Positions 22,701-35,598 of a stretch of 64,000 bases of DNA are shown piece after piece. The notes below the pieces were generated by a model. The model was not told where the DNA came from, did not search any database, and worked only from the letters and a program-made list of their open reading frames with translations. The translations under genes were made by a program, and so were the position numbers. The stretch is from Cranoglanis bouderius. Taxonomy: Eukaryota > Chordata > Actinopteri > Siluriformes > Cranoglanididae. Numbering within the stretch: position 1 is the stretch's first letter; every line of letters begins with the position of its first letter. The stretch is taken from positions 21,398,756 to 21,462,755 of the forward strand of contig CM042544.1 of the NCBI GenBank assembly GCA_023630585.1. The letters are read 5' to 3'.

Positions 22701-25010
22701 ATCAAAGAGGCTGATATTTGGATGGAGTGTTTGTTAGCCCACATCCTAATTAGCACTATTCAAACCACATGAAATAATGAAGTAATGAGCGGCTGTTGGT
22801 GTGTGCTCTCCAAGAAAGTGGCATTCCTTTCCACCTCACTCCCTCTAATTCCTCCATCTTTGCTTCTGAGGATATCTATTGGTGTGTGTGCTGAAAGATA
22901 CTAAGAGAGAAAAATAGATGAGTGGGAAAGGATGTGATCAGGATGCCACTGAATGAAGATTTTTTGCACCTGGATCTGAAGAGAGAATGTGTCCTTGATA
23001 AAGCCTTTGTGACTCACAAGGTCAATTATCATACAGATCTTGACTTCAAGCTTCCCAGTCGAGTGGCAACCTCACCAATGCACATGCAGCTCTTGGCACA
23101 CATTCCTATCTGCTTTTCTTTGGAAACAGAAATAATGGCTGTTCTGTGGGTTTGGCTACTTTGTAAACCTTGTACTGCACTGCAATCTTGGCACACAAAA
23201 GGGAATCAGTCGCATAGGTTATTATTGACTGCTATACACTATTTTATCTGCCTCAAACAGCCAGTGTTGGACAAAGAGGAAAAAAGCCACAGCACCATGA
23301 AAGCACAATGTCTAAGGTTGTCTTTATGGTACTCCTTGCTGTGCTTCTCTGCACCTTTAATGTCTGAGGTTTGTGGGTGAATGGGCTGATTCTATGCAAG
23401 TCAATCTTTGTTGAGTTTTTAATTGTCAGTAGTGAAGGTCAGATTTACAACTATTACTGATATGTGTCATGTGAGCCAGCTGAGTAGCAATGATTGATAG
23501 CACACCTGGATATGTAGCTGGGCCATTTCACAATCCATAAACTAGAATTGTCCACCATACCACTGATTGGACTCAGATGGGCAATGTCTTAATAAAATAC
23601 GTTGGTTATCTCCACTCAGTCACGACTGGTAGAGCCCAATGTAAACCATTGGAGCACAGTCAATGGCCTTGGATAGCAGTAGTCTTTGCAGTGAAAATAT
23701 TATTCAGCAATTTCCTTTAACAAATGATGCCTTCATGATGCTGGATTGGTGCAGTAGCCAATATGCTTTAGCCATCTATGGAAAATCAGGTGTTGATTCA
23801 GTATATTGATTAGGATGGAGTATAGCTTCATAGACAAATGTTTCTTAGCTGACATAGTTAGACAATATACTTATGTGATGTTAGCATCATATCTGTGACT
23901 GTGCTGGTAATATGTGTGCATTGCAGTACCATCTAAAAGTTTTCACTGATGAAATATTTTGAGAACATAATTCTCGTCATAAAAAAGTAGAGCACTGCAT
24001 CCATTTGACATGATGTAATCTACTTTGCAATCATTCATAATGGGTTCTGCTCAGCATTACAGGAACAGCTATATCACACACATCATAAAGCTCCTGTTTA
24101 CAAACAAATCAATGTATCATATCATTACTGGTAGAAAATTTAAAATAGGAGAGAATACACATCAATGTGCAATATGCAATAGCGTCAGCTTTCATGCAGT
24201 CAGTTTACACACGTTGACTTTTACGTTTAGCCTTCAGGTACTAGACAATATTAAATACCATTCATCATTGCTCTTCAAACATTTTTAGTGAAAACAATAC
24301 AGTTAAATACAGTTACATGTCCAGTGAAATTGAGCTGTGAATAATTAAACAATCTGCATTAAAAATAATAATTTGTTCCTCTTTATGCATGCATGCCTTT
24401 GCCCTGTGTGACAGAAACATGCAGTGCATGTTTAAAATCCAGTGTTGAATGCTACAAAATGGTGTCAGTGGGATCCATTAAAATGCACCAGTCTGGAATG
24501 CATGACTGTCTTTGATGGCTAGCTGAAATTCACAGTATTGTGGCGCTGAGCTCACATGTCACCAAGAGTTATTTCCCTGTCTGTCACTCTCCAGTGTGTA
24601 TTCAAGGCAGTGATTTATGTTCTGCTGTGTTACACTTTAATGAAAATTCATGTACCCTCTGTCTGTCAGTAGAAAGATGGTTGAGAAAAGGCAGATGTGC
24701 CGGTCCTGCTATTATTCTATGGATCATTATTATTTTCCCTTTGAATGACTCTTGATTTATGATTTTTTTTTTTTTAGAACCGATCCCACTGAAATTGTAG
24801 TATCTGTTAAATTTTGTCTCATCTGTTAAATTTTGAACTTCGATGGGACAGATAAAAACGAAAATTCTGCAGTGCCCCATTACTGTCCTCTTTTAGCTTT
24901 GTCTGTTTAACTTTTGAGAAGAGGCCAAATCCTCAACAGCATGGGTTTGGAGTTTGTTGTCCTTGCTGAAGGCTCCTCAGACAGTTGGAAATTGAGGAGT
25001 GAATAATTAA
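19701..25010. other. Repeat-poor intergenic sequence
   Basis: One Tc1-like single terminus (cactgccagtcaaaag near 20035), a short (AATA)n near 21078 and poly-T near 22640. A 152-codon open frame at 22922-23380 has no recognisable domain. 22690-22830 looks like possible conserved non-coding DNA (TAAT and ATTA motifs). No gene recognised. Confidence 0.45.
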
Positions 25011-25048
25011 GTGTGTGTGTGTGTGTGTGTGGGTGTGTGTGAGTGTGT

Positions 25049-25109
<61 letters not shown>

Positions 25110-25110
25110 A
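25011..25110 (+). repeat. Compound (GT)n(GA)n microsatellite
   Basis: Interrupted GT repeat followed by GA units. Confidence 0.95.
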
Positions 25111-26150
25111 GGTTAAGAGGTATCCATTTAGCTTCAGTCCTACCAGTGTCATTTGTGGCGCCTTGCCTCTACCCTGACAAGAACCACCCCCCCCCCCCCC
25201 CACACACACACACACACTTTTTTGGGGGGCTTTTACGTGTGTGTGTATGAGTGTTTGTGTATTACTGTGTGTAAGTGTGCTCAGGGCAGCACTGCTCAGG
25301 GCAAGTAAATCTCCATTAGTTTAATGTCTCTGTGCCTTTTTGGCTTTATGAGGGCTGAGCGTTTGGGATGAGTAATTGTGAGCTGCTTCATCTCCTCCTG
25401 GCGCCGTCGCTATTTACTCCCTGGCACCTGCTCCTTTTTAATTAGCGCCCCAGCCCTGATCATCTCTTAATCGACTTGGAACATTAAAAAACAAAAGCCG
25501 GTCTCTGAGGAGGCCACAGTATGGGGGCCCCTCATCCTGGCAGGGGAGCAAGGCCACCCCCTAATGAGCCAGGCCATCTCTGTGTCACACTCAGCATAGC
25601 TCTTCATCTACTGCCAAAGAATCATCTTCACAAGATGGCTCAAAACTTTGATTCGCCTTCATTGTCCCATCAGCACGCACAGCACTTTAGCCAGTGGGAC
25701 AGATGGGTGGGAATTCTTCATTGAGCTTTTTTTTTCTTTCTCTACCCTTCTCTTTTGTTCATCACAACAGTAGCTCGGTTCTGTGTAAAAATGTCAAATC
25801 AGCTTGAGGTTATACTAAATATTGGCTTGAGAAACACAATGTTAGTCTCAGGATTCAAATGATATTTAGGATTTGTTTGTTCTTTTGTTTTGTTTTTTTT
25901 TAGAAGTATTTAAATGGTGATATTAGTGTGATTTAATGATAGCATTTTATATCGATCCTATTGTTTCTGTTGTGTTTAAATCAGTGTTGTTTGTTTAATC
26001 TCTTGTTTCTGTTTTTTCAAGACACCTTTACATAACCTATCACCTCTGATTTATGTACTCTAGGCAGCAGATGTTTAGAGTGGGCTATTAAGAAGGGGAG
26101 CTGTCCACAGAGCAGAGGGTGCTGAACCTGGATAGATCAGACAGGCTATT

Positions 26151-26152
<2 letters not shown>
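25111..26152. other. Intergenic; possible conserved non-coding block at 25330-25520
   Basis: A poly-C run (25188-25200) and a CA run precede a GC-balanced stretch with ttttaattagcgcc, cttaatcgacttgg and other homeodomain-like cores. Not coding. The rest is T-rich. Confidence 0.4.

Positions 26153-26200
<48 letters not shown>
26153..26200 (+). repeat. (GT)24 microsatellite
   Basis: Uninterrupted GT units. Confidence 0.95.
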
Positions 26201-26203
<3 letters not shown>

Positions 26204-27410
26204 GTAACTGTGGTGATTGGTTTACTCTTCCTTGGTAAACAGAGACATCTATACAACAAAAAAGGTTCCATTTTTCAAGGAAATGGTTCCTAAAAGGTTC
26301 TACTTTCTGACATGTAAACATTGTGTTACAGGGTTCTGTTGTATGCGCCCCTTCTGTCTGCTGTACATCTGTTTAAATCATTAGTCTTTAAGGATTCCCT
26401 CAGAGGAACAACCAAAGAACCCTTAAGGGATCAAAATTTTCTAAGAATATATAGTAATATCTCCTCATCTATTGACTAAACAAAATGTGTTATTAGCTCA
26501 ACATGGGATCAAACATGAAGCAGTGAAAGAGTACAAACCAATCATGGCAACCAATCAGTGTGGCAGTTGTCCCATGGGTGAGCACATCCAGTAGCCAAAG
26601 CCACCTCACCCATTCCTCTATTTTCCCCACCTTGCAGTGGTGCACATGCCTTACAACCCCACCCCATCCTTTTAAACTGGAAGTTGATTTATTATGTTGG
26701 AAATAGGTGTCACAGATGCAGTTTTATGTCTGTCCAGTGCCTTACCTAATACTATGTTCTGAGTACTAAATGTCCCGTCCAAACAAATCAGCTCTGTCAT
26801 AGAGACCATCCATGAATCTACAGCAAGGGGGCGGGTGGGGACGTGGGTGGAGGAGAAATGAAAGAGGGCTTGGACTTTCTTCCTCTTCATCTTTCATCCT
26901 TCAGCTCCAAGTGCAGCAAATCCAGCTGATTAAAGAGCACTTTGGACGTTGCCAGACACAGGCTCTTTGCTCTAATAAGAGGAAACATTTCCAAACAATC
27001 AAAAAAGATAATGACATAGGTGAGATGAAGCAATGGAATAAGATCCTATCAATATATTAGTGAAACACACATTCTGTTGAGTCGCCTTTGAGGTAGCCCT
27101 AGTGACGTCTTCTTGACGTATTTCTCCCTTTCTAAGACCAGACTACTCCAATTCTTTAGTATAAAACCACAAAGCACAAAGAAGAATGGGGCCCAGAATG
27201 GTGCCATAATGGTGTAATGACACAATGACAAGCAACACAGTCATTTACAATCCCAACGAGACCCTAAATCGTCTGACCCATCACAGGGAAGCTGGGACTC
27301 ATTTTTCTGCCAGCCATAAATGGATGGTCAATTCAACAGCCTATTGGTCAGTGCCTCATCTATTTCATCTCCCACTGTCATAAATTCTATTCCTTTAGTT
27401 TCATATGAGA

Positions 27411-27412
<2 letters not shown>
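26201..27412. other. Intergenic, nothing recognised
   Basis: No transposon ends or coding pattern. Confidence 0.45.

Positions 27413-27460
<48 letters not shown>
27413..27460 (+). repeat. (CA)24 microsatellite
   Basis: Uninterrupted CA units. Confidence 0.95.
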
Positions 27461-27463
<3 letters not shown>

Positions 27464-28727
27464 TGCACCACAGATGTGCTTATTTTTTGGTCTCTAGCCA
27501 TAATTACATTTCATTGCTTTCAGCTTTCATTCACTTGGTTATGCTTGAAAGATCCGTTGCATTTTCTATTTGGAGTGTGTGTGCCTGCACAAAAACACCA
27601 GAGAAAATGTACCTCTTAGAGAATAGAAGTCAGTGGCTTGTAACCTGGGGGCCATTTGTAATCAACGCTACTCACTGCCATTACTGTACCAAACATCTGT
27701 TTACTTGTGGCATGCAAGAGATATGATTGAAATGACACATTTCAGAATGGCACTGTTTGCTTTGTTTTTCCCAACCTTGGACATGGTGAAACCTGCCCAA
27801 TACATGTTAGTGTTTTCCCTTTTCCACCACATTTACATTAAGCCAGCAAGGAACAGTTAATTAGCTGGATTAGGCATGTAAGAAAAAAAAAAAAAAAAAC
27901 GAGCAAAGGTTTTCCAGGATCAATGTTGGGAACCACTGGTTTACATTACTCAGAAGTTCTCAGATGAGTGGCAAACAGAGGAAATATGACTGGAAGACAA
28001 CTGTACACATCATCCCCAGAGACTCCTAAATAAAGCCTGCACCTATACCCTATACATTTCTTAAATCTATCAAGCATACAAAAAGATAAATATGCTCTGC
28101 ATGCTTTATTGGAAATATACAACTTGAGTATTTTTATTTAACGTGCAACACACTCATAAACGGTAATTAATTATAATGAATAAATAATAAAGGAATAATA
28201 GCATACTTTCGTAGAAACATCATCAGTCATCCCAATTACTGATTACTGTTTGTTTTAAAATATAATTAAGAACCATTTCTTAATGTTATTCCTCCGTGTG
28301 ATCCATGCTGGGTGTGTATCTGATCATATGGTTAGACATACGGACAAGTCACATGCAGAGCTGATCGAATGCTTTACTATGGGATTAAAATAATGTAGTG
28401 CACAGTGATCAGAGCAAAGCCATATGGATTGAGGTTTATTAGATTATCTTTAATTAACAGTGCTGTCATCTGTCAGTGATTAGTGGCCAGCTGCCGCAGG
28501 AGGCCTGAGGGCACAGAGATGTTATTGTAGCAGGCAACTCGGGTACACACTGGCTTCACATTGGCATTTTAGAAGAGTTGTACAGAGATTGCTAATGTTG
28601 TTCCTTTTTTAATCTTTTCACAGCTGATCGAAAACGATGTGTCTGACACGTATGAATGTTTCAGTCCACAAGAGGGAGCTGTGGTTGTTTGTCCACAGCT
28701 AGATCCACTTTTGTATTAGTGCATGTG

Positions 28728-28731
<4 letters not shown>
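27461..28731. other. Intergenic; possible non-coding conserved stretch at 28430-28520
   Basis: Poly-A run near 27881-27899. The 28430-28520 stretch (tctttaattaacag, gtgattagtggcc) has closely packed homeobox-like cores. No coding signal. Confidence 0.4.
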
Positions 28732-28785
<54 letters not shown>

Positions 28786-28790
28786 TGTGT
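28732..28790 (+). repeat. (GT)n microsatellite
   Basis: About 29 GT units with one GA interruption. Confidence 0.95.
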
Positions 28791-29871
28791 TGTCCATATG
28801 TTTTAGAAGGGGCAGGGGTTCGTTTGTTTGAAAAAGGGCCAGCACTTTTGACCGATTCTACAAATAACTTTTTCTTGTCACATTCCTTCGTGTGTGTTTT
28901 TTTCTGCTGCCGTCAACTAGTTTCCATGACGATGATGGGCATGAGTGTGTTTCTATTTCTGTACATTTTGCGATAAGTGATTAGATGAAGTCTCAGTTTG
29001 TTTTATGGTGCATGTGGCAGCGCTTGCCAGGCATTGTACAGCATGGCCTCTGTCCTCAACCTAACACACTGCCACATGCAGTCCCTTGATTTCTCTTACT
29101 GATCAAAACCCAGGATCTGGCTGATAACATCAGGATTTCACTTCTGTGATTTCAAAACATACATTGCACAAAATCTTATAGTATTTCCTTTACTTTTGCC
29201 AAGCCATGATTGCCCAGGGTGGTTCTATAAACTGTGGTTTACCTTTGGAACACTGAAACATTGAACAAACCAGAGACAAAAAAGAAATCTTAAAATTCTT
29301 TCATCTGTAGAGAAACGTCAAATGGACCTGTCTCCTAAACACTACAGAAAGTTAGCAAGAGCTCTGTGTGTCTGAGTGTGTGTGTGTGTATGTGTGTGTG
29401 TGTGTGCCACTCTTCAGTGACACACACTTGGCCGTGATCCAGTCGAGCAGGAAGCAGACAGTGACCCAGGTAATGAAGCAGCCAGAGGAGCAGAGCAAAT
29501 CACTTCCACAAACTCACAGGCTCTGTGTGTCTGACTAACAAACACAGCTTCTCTGTGTGCTGTACGGCTGATTGAGGCACCATATGCTGGCTGATATATT
29601 TGTAGCAAAAGGAGAGAAATGGAGAAAGAGAAGGAAAGAGAGAGAAATGGCCAAGCTTCTGCAGCAGACGCAGCAGGCAGGAACATCACAGGGTCAGCAG
29701 CACACATCCACATGGATTATCGCGCTGTCACACTCTGCCTCACGCCAACGGATAACAAGCCAGTCTGATGCTGAGGGAAGGAGGGGTACACAGAAAGAAG
29801 ATCTTAGACGTAAAAAATACTTTGACATAACGTTAATGACATATACAGTCATATGCAGTTGCTTGGACATA

Positions 29872-29872
<1 letters not shown>
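28791..29872. other. Intergenic, nothing recognised
   Basis: Short interrupted GT tract near 29377-29406; otherwise unique. Confidence 0.45.

Positions 29873-29921
<49 letters not shown>
29873..29921 (+). repeat. (CA)n microsatellite
   Basis: About 24 CA units. Confidence 0.95.
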
Positions 29922-29923
<2 letters not shown>

Positions 29924-31148
29924 ATGTACTGTAAAGATTTCTTTCATGTAAAGAAATGAAGCTGCTGTCTCACCGCCCACATCTTAATTTACATATATAG
30001 TAGTACAGTGTGTGTGTGTGTGTGTGTGTTTTTTAATACCATAACTTATAATAACTCATACAGTAGTTATGAAGGATTGTAAGATAATTAACCTTTTTTT
30101 TAAATGTTGCTGATGCTTTCAATTTCAAAAACCAGTCAGATAAATGGTATAAAATCCCTGCTCTGAGAGTCTTTTCCATTGTAGGATGCAAATTTATTTT
30201 CTCACAGCCAATAAACTATCATTTTACTGATTTAATGCAGCCTCTGTATTGACCTACAAACTTTTCATCATTGTGAAATCAAATATCCATTTGCTCTATG
30301 TGGTCATTCATCTCTTACTCTAATGTAAAGACGAGCCTAAAGCTCTTCTTGCAGTGTAGAAGTGGTGGTTGGTCTTGCAGTTAGCAGAACAGATGGTGTG
30401 AATATGCAGGCCAGTAATTTTCAAATCAGTAGCGCAACACATGGGACCAACTGTATGTTCTGCAGGAGGGATGCCATGACAGGCCCAAAGGAGATCTACT
30501 CAAGGCACACTGAAGAGACACACACTGGGGATTATTTCCATTTCTGTATCCTTCTCTCTGTCTCTGAACAAGCATAGGCTTTCTTTCATTAAAAAAATTA
30601 ATAAATAAATAATAATAATAAATTACCAGCTCTTTACATGTCTTGTCTTGTATAAAGAGCTCCCTTTCCTTGTACTTAACATCGTAACTGCTCTCATATG
30701 ATTATAATAAGCTATACACCATATTGTATTCCAAAGTGAATGCCACCACAATTCTTTTGGGAGTTCTTGGTGCTTAGACAATAGCCTGCTGAAGTTATTA
30801 GCCATCTCTCTGGGTTATGCGGATTGGCAGTCTGTGGAAGAGATCTGTGTGTGGTGCTCTGCTGGAGTCATACTGGGATGCAGACCCCCATTAAAATGTA
30901 CACACACTGTCACAGCAGTACTGAGTACATGAGAGAGCTGTACACGATAATAAGCCCATTAGTTATACTGGCTGTTTCCAAAGCTTTCATCTTGAGCACC
31001 ACATTCGATGATGCATCACAGGGGATGTACTAATTTCTGGAAAATTTGCTTGCTGTTGTAAACAATCAGCGGAATCATTCAGGGCAATGAAGGAAATGTG
31101 CTGATGTGATTCAAAGAAAGTGTGACGGAACATATTGCTATCAAATTA
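29922..31148. other. Intergenic, nothing recognised
   Basis: Short (TG)n at 30010-30030 and (AAT)n near 30600. No coding pattern. Confidence 0.45.
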
Positions 31149-31304
31149 GGAAGGAAGGAAGGAAGGAAGGGAGTGAGTGAGTGAGTGAGTGAGTGAGTGA
31201 GTGAGTGAGTGAGTGAGTGAGTGAGTGAGTGAGTGAGTGAGTGAGTGAGTGAGTGAGTGAGTGAGTGAGTGAGTGAGTGAGTGAGTGAGTGAGTGAGTGA
31301 GTGA

Positions 31305-31352
<48 letters not shown>
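31149..31352 (+). repeat. Compound tetranucleotide repeat (GGAA)n(GTGA)n(AAAG)n
   Basis: About five GGAA units, about 33 GTGA units (31171-31303), then about 12 AAAG units. On the other strand it reads as repeated SLTH residues, which is an artefact. Confidence 0.95.
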
Positions 31353-32246
31353 AGAATAGAAGCAGTATATATTTGACTGAAATGCTGAAGGCTCTGTAAG
31401 AGTGAAACAGGCAGGGAGCACGGGATGGGAACCTACAGCCCTGGAGCTTATTTTCCTAGACAAGCTGTTGTTTAATATGACTGCGGCACAGGCACAGTAG
31501 TCCTCTTGAGTCTGCAGCAAAAAAAATCTGGAGCTCCTCTCTATGGCCATTGCACACCATAAGTCTCTAGAGAGCAGACATGACAGCCTGTTTATTCCAC
31601 TATTTATAGATCATTAAATATTTGCAGTGCAGTGTAGTCTCGTTGTTATTTACCGTTGTTAATGACAAATGAAACATCATGCCCCACACCCCCGTGGTTG
31701 ACTCTTGTTTCCGGCTGTTCAAATAACAGTTTTTCAAAAGCAGATGCTGTTATGTTAGTGTATTAAATCATGTGGAGACGATTATATCGCTATGGGGAAC
31801 AGTAGCCCTCTATTGGGTGAGTTTTGTTTGTCAGACAAGTTCACTGGAAAAGTGCAGACTGATTTGTCGTTAGATTATATTGCAAAGCTTATTTACACTC
31901 TGTGTCCTGTTAATTCAACAAAATGCTTCTACAAAATCATTCAACAAAATGTTTAAATGCTTGTATTTAATGCTCACTGTGCTAGGATGAGGTATATATG
32001 GAATATCCAGTTCTTGCTAGGATGAGTTAACTTTAGTATTCAGTGCAGAAAAATAATGGATCTACTTATTGTTTTATTCATGAAGAATGAACCATGGAGA
32101 AAGTGAACCAGTATAGCCAAGTATAGCCCAGGTTTAGGCAAATAGGGATGTCAATAACAAGTGCATTTTGGGCCAAAAATGGTCTAGCCAGCAGCAGCCA
32201 CAGTTACCATTTTCACAACATTTGGAATCTAGGCCAAATATGGATC
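31353..32246. other. Intergenic, nothing recognised
   Basis: No motif recognised. Confidence 0.45.
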
Positions 32247-32257
32247 ACATGCAACTA

Positions 32258-33892
32258 TCCATCCATCCATTTTCCATACCACTTATCCTACACAGGGTCA
32301 TGGGAGCCTGGAGCCTATCCCAGGGAACTCAGGGCACAAGGCGAGGGACACCATGGACGCAGTGCCAACCCATCGCAGGGCACAATCGAACATACATTCA
32401 CACACTATTGACAAATTTGGAAATGCCAATCAGCCTACAACGCATGTCTTTGGACTGGGGGAGAAAACCAGAGTACCCAGAGGAAACCCCCGAAGAACAG
32501 GGAGAACATGCGAATGCCACGCACACAGGGTCAGAGGCAGGCTTCGAACCCCCAAACCCAGAGGTGCAAATGAGCAGAGGTGGGCAAAGTACACAACTCC
32601 ATTACTTGAGTGAAAGTACAGACACTACTGGTCAAATATTATTTCATTACAAGTGAAAGTTGTAAAGACAGATTTTTATTTAAGTAAAAGTACAGAAGTA
32701 CTTTATTTTAAAAGTACTTGAGTATCAAAAGTAAATTTCCTTTTTATGTCAACGCATTGTTTTATTATTGTTGCATTGTTGTATGTAATACTTACAATAC
32801 CTTATGCCTCTGAAGCAACCTACTGAATACACCGACTAGCTTGTAGTGTCTGTGGAATAAAGAGCTTTTAGAATGTTACAAAACCTATAGAAATAATAAC
32901 TGCTCTCTCTCCGGTTCAGCGGCAGCACCAACGCAGATTTGAATGTTCCGGTGTGATTTTTGTCAAAGGTTTAATAGACAGGCGAATCGTTAGTATTTAG
33001 GAAAGAGATCGTGTGGGTGTTTGAATCGAGATCGCGATCTTTTTATGATTAATTGTGCAGCTCTACACATAACTATAGTAATTATGCAAGGTAACAAAAA
33101 AAAAAACTATGAAAGTTACAAGATATGAACTTATTTAACTCTTAAACTCATTTACATTTGAATTCACGCTTTTGCATGTTAACTAACGTCATTGTCGAAC
33201 CTTACCTATGCGTAAGCGGTGTATCCACAAGGCTATGGCAACTTGGCGGGCAAATCCATAAATCCGACCAGACTTCATACTGAAACTTTAGCTCTAAAGC
33301 ACAGACAATTTCAAGCTTTCACAAGAAATTAAAAGTTTATATACCTCAATAAGGCTGTGATTTGCTTTGTTTTAGGCAAACAAAGCAAACATTTAAAACA
33401 AAAAGAAACTTTGACCTTTTCAGAAAACTGGAACATACTTTTTAAGTATGGCCATGGGTGCGCGCACTGCGCCGAGGAACCGTCTTCTTCCATTTTGCCA
33501 ACTGATCAGTGTTCAAAAAATTCTGGGAAATCATTGGACTTCATGACACGTGATCCCACAAGAGTGATTATTGAGAGGCTGTCTGTCACCTGCAAAAAAC
33601 CAATCACGTTTTAGAGAAGAATAAAAAAATCATCCACTGGTTTTCAAAGCTGCTACATAGTAACAACTTCCGACTCGAGGACCTTGATAGAAATGTAGTG
33701 GAGCGAAAAGTACGATATTTGTCTTTCGAATGTAGTGAAGTAAAAGTCACAAGTTTCCAGAAAAAATAATACTCAAGTAAAGCACAGATAATCAAAAAGT
33801 GTACTTAAGTACAGTACTCAAGTAAATGTACTTCGTTACTGCCCATCTCTGCAAATGAGGCAAATGTGCTGACCACTAAGCCACTGTGCCCC
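32258..33892 (-). repeat. tRNA-derived SINE split by a hAT element
   Basis: On the - strand the two halves (33892-33852 and 32574-32258) join into one SINE: head with A box tggcttagtgg, B box gttcgaagc, a body with gtctttggactgggggag, and a (GGAT)n tail. A perfect 11-bp target duplication, acatgcaacta, flanks it at 32247-32257 and 33893-33903. The dispersed fish repeat body is recognisable, but I do not assign a family name. Confidence 0.85.
32575..33851. mobile_element. Non-autonomous hAT element, 1277 bp
   Basis: Termini cagaggtgggca and its inverse tgcccatctctg; subterminal repeats of the type tacttgagt/actcaagta at both ends. A perfect 8-bp duplication, caaatgag, at 32567-32574 and 33852-33859 is diagnostic of hAT. 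No transposase domain found inside; a 85-codon open frame at 33357 is unassigned. Confidence 0.9.
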
Positions 33893-33903
33893 ACATGCAA
33901 CTA

Positions 33904-34330
33904 ACCTTACGCAAAGTATATGTGGTATATATAGTGCAAACTGTACATTCAGGTCCATTCCATGCCTAAGATTCAGTCTCATCAGTGTTGAGCTGTAGCT
34001 GTGTTCTGACAGCAAGATTCCAATGAGTTCATCAGCATTGTTCCATAGCAGTATGTGGCCAGATGTAAGTGATCAGTCTGAGCTGGCTCGGTCATCATTC
34101 ATCTGAGAATAAAAATGTCAAATCAAGGGAGAAAGATGGATCTATGGAAGACAGACAATGTCTGTTACAAAGTACATGAATGGTTGAACACACTACTCAT
34201 ACTTATTTGAGTCTTATTTTTCCAAGTACTAAAATCAGTGCTGTAATTTTCCCTGATTCCTCCTGCTTGCACAGTTGATGAAGATCTTTGTGCAAAACAC
34301 CCCATATGTTGCAATCATCAATTCATTTTG
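33904..34330. other. Intergenic, nothing recognised
   Basis: No motif recognised. Confidence 0.4.
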
Positions 34331-34562
34331 AATGTTAGTCTTACAACTCTTGTCATTACCCCTTTGTGAGAACAGACAACTGGCATGCCACAGATTATGA
34401 CAAGCAAGCTTGCGATGGACTTTCACAGGAAACATGGCAAGCACATCACACACAACACAACCGAGAAGTGGACGTCCACGAACATCCACTGATGATGGCT
34501 CAACCAACGTGGTGCTGGCAATCATAGTCCCCTATGTATGGAGACTTTTGGGACACCCTGTA
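34330..34562 (+). mobile_element. Mariner/Tc1-superfamily fragment with right terminus
   Basis: Ends gacttttgggacaccctgta, the exact inverse of the terminus at 10512. Just inside, the + strand reads TGNMASTSHTTQPRSGRPRT then STDDGST, like the GRPR linker between the two HTH domains of these transposases. The catalytic domain is absent, so this is an internal-deletion remnant. Confidence 0.55.
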
Positions 34563-35516
34563 AATCCCTAATGAGCAAGCCAGAGTGGCAAGGGAAAAAA
34601 CGATGACATGAGTAATAAAACCTTGAGAGGACCCAGACTCAAAAGGGAACTTATCCATTTCTAGGTGACACCTGTATAGAGGGATTAAAGGTCATTACTT
34701 TTCCACAATTGTATACTCTATAGTCAAACAGCAATGAGTGTGTTGAATGGATGCTCAGTATGAGCATCAGGATCATACAAGTATCCAAGTGAAGTTATCC
34801 ACAGAAGAGTGGGTGAGTCGTGATCATAAACTGATTTTGGTGCAATCTTTAGGGTGTCCAATTGAAACCATCCATAGCAATCTTTAAGGCATCCAAGCAG
34901 GACCAACCACTGCAATCAAAAGAGTTGCTCCTCTATAATTTTACAGCACACTGTGTACATCAGACTACCAGGTGAATGTAGGGGTCCCTAAGGCTAAGTT
35001 AGATGCACCTAGCATGTGACCTGTAGTTAGTCAGCTAAAATAGTGTGGAGAACACTGTCAAGAAAATCTTGTATCCTTTTGTCTTTTATAATAAAATATC
35101 AGATTCGTTCACTCTCTGCCTCCTTTTTATATACACTCTAATGCTCTCTCACTCTCTCTCTCCTGATTGGCTCCCCAGCCTGTCACTCTGTAGTCAAACT
35201 TCTTTTAATTCCTGAATGTGGTATATGACGGTGTTTGATGTATGGCATATGATGCATGTATGTATGTATAAATTTCCCACCAATTCCAGTATCAAACACC
35301 TGAGACAATGCTGACTCTGAATTACTATTACATCATGAATTATTATTATTATTGTGAGGGCAACTCACAACAGCTCAGGTACATATATTTATTTCTCCTA
35401 TGACTTAATATCTACACTTAATATTTACCCTGTAGGTTTAATGCAAGATAACTATTAAATAATTATGCAAATGGGATCATTATTATCCCTTCTCTGTCAG
35501 TAACTAACACAACTTT

Positions 35517-35521
<5 letters not shown>
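34563..35521. other. Intergenic, nothing recognised
   Basis: Short (TTA)n near 35340; otherwise unique. Confidence 0.45.

Positions 35522-35597
<76 letters not shown>
35522..35597 (+). repeat. (GT)38 microsatellite
   Basis: Uninterrupted GT units. Confidence 0.95.

Positions 35598-35598
<1 letters not shown>

Noticed and set aside
22922..23380. 152-codon open frame on the + strand, among the longest in the window
   Set aside because: No domain, no repeat family and no splice or promoter context; composition is like the surroundings. Probably chance.
31146..31550. 134-codon open frame with SLTH repeats on the - strand
   Set aside because: Translation of the tetranucleotide array.
10512..34562. 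A single 24-kb transposon bounded by the two matching mariner termini
   Set aside because: Mariner elements are 1-2 kb, and the interval is filled with unrelated older insertions; two separate remnants is simpler.
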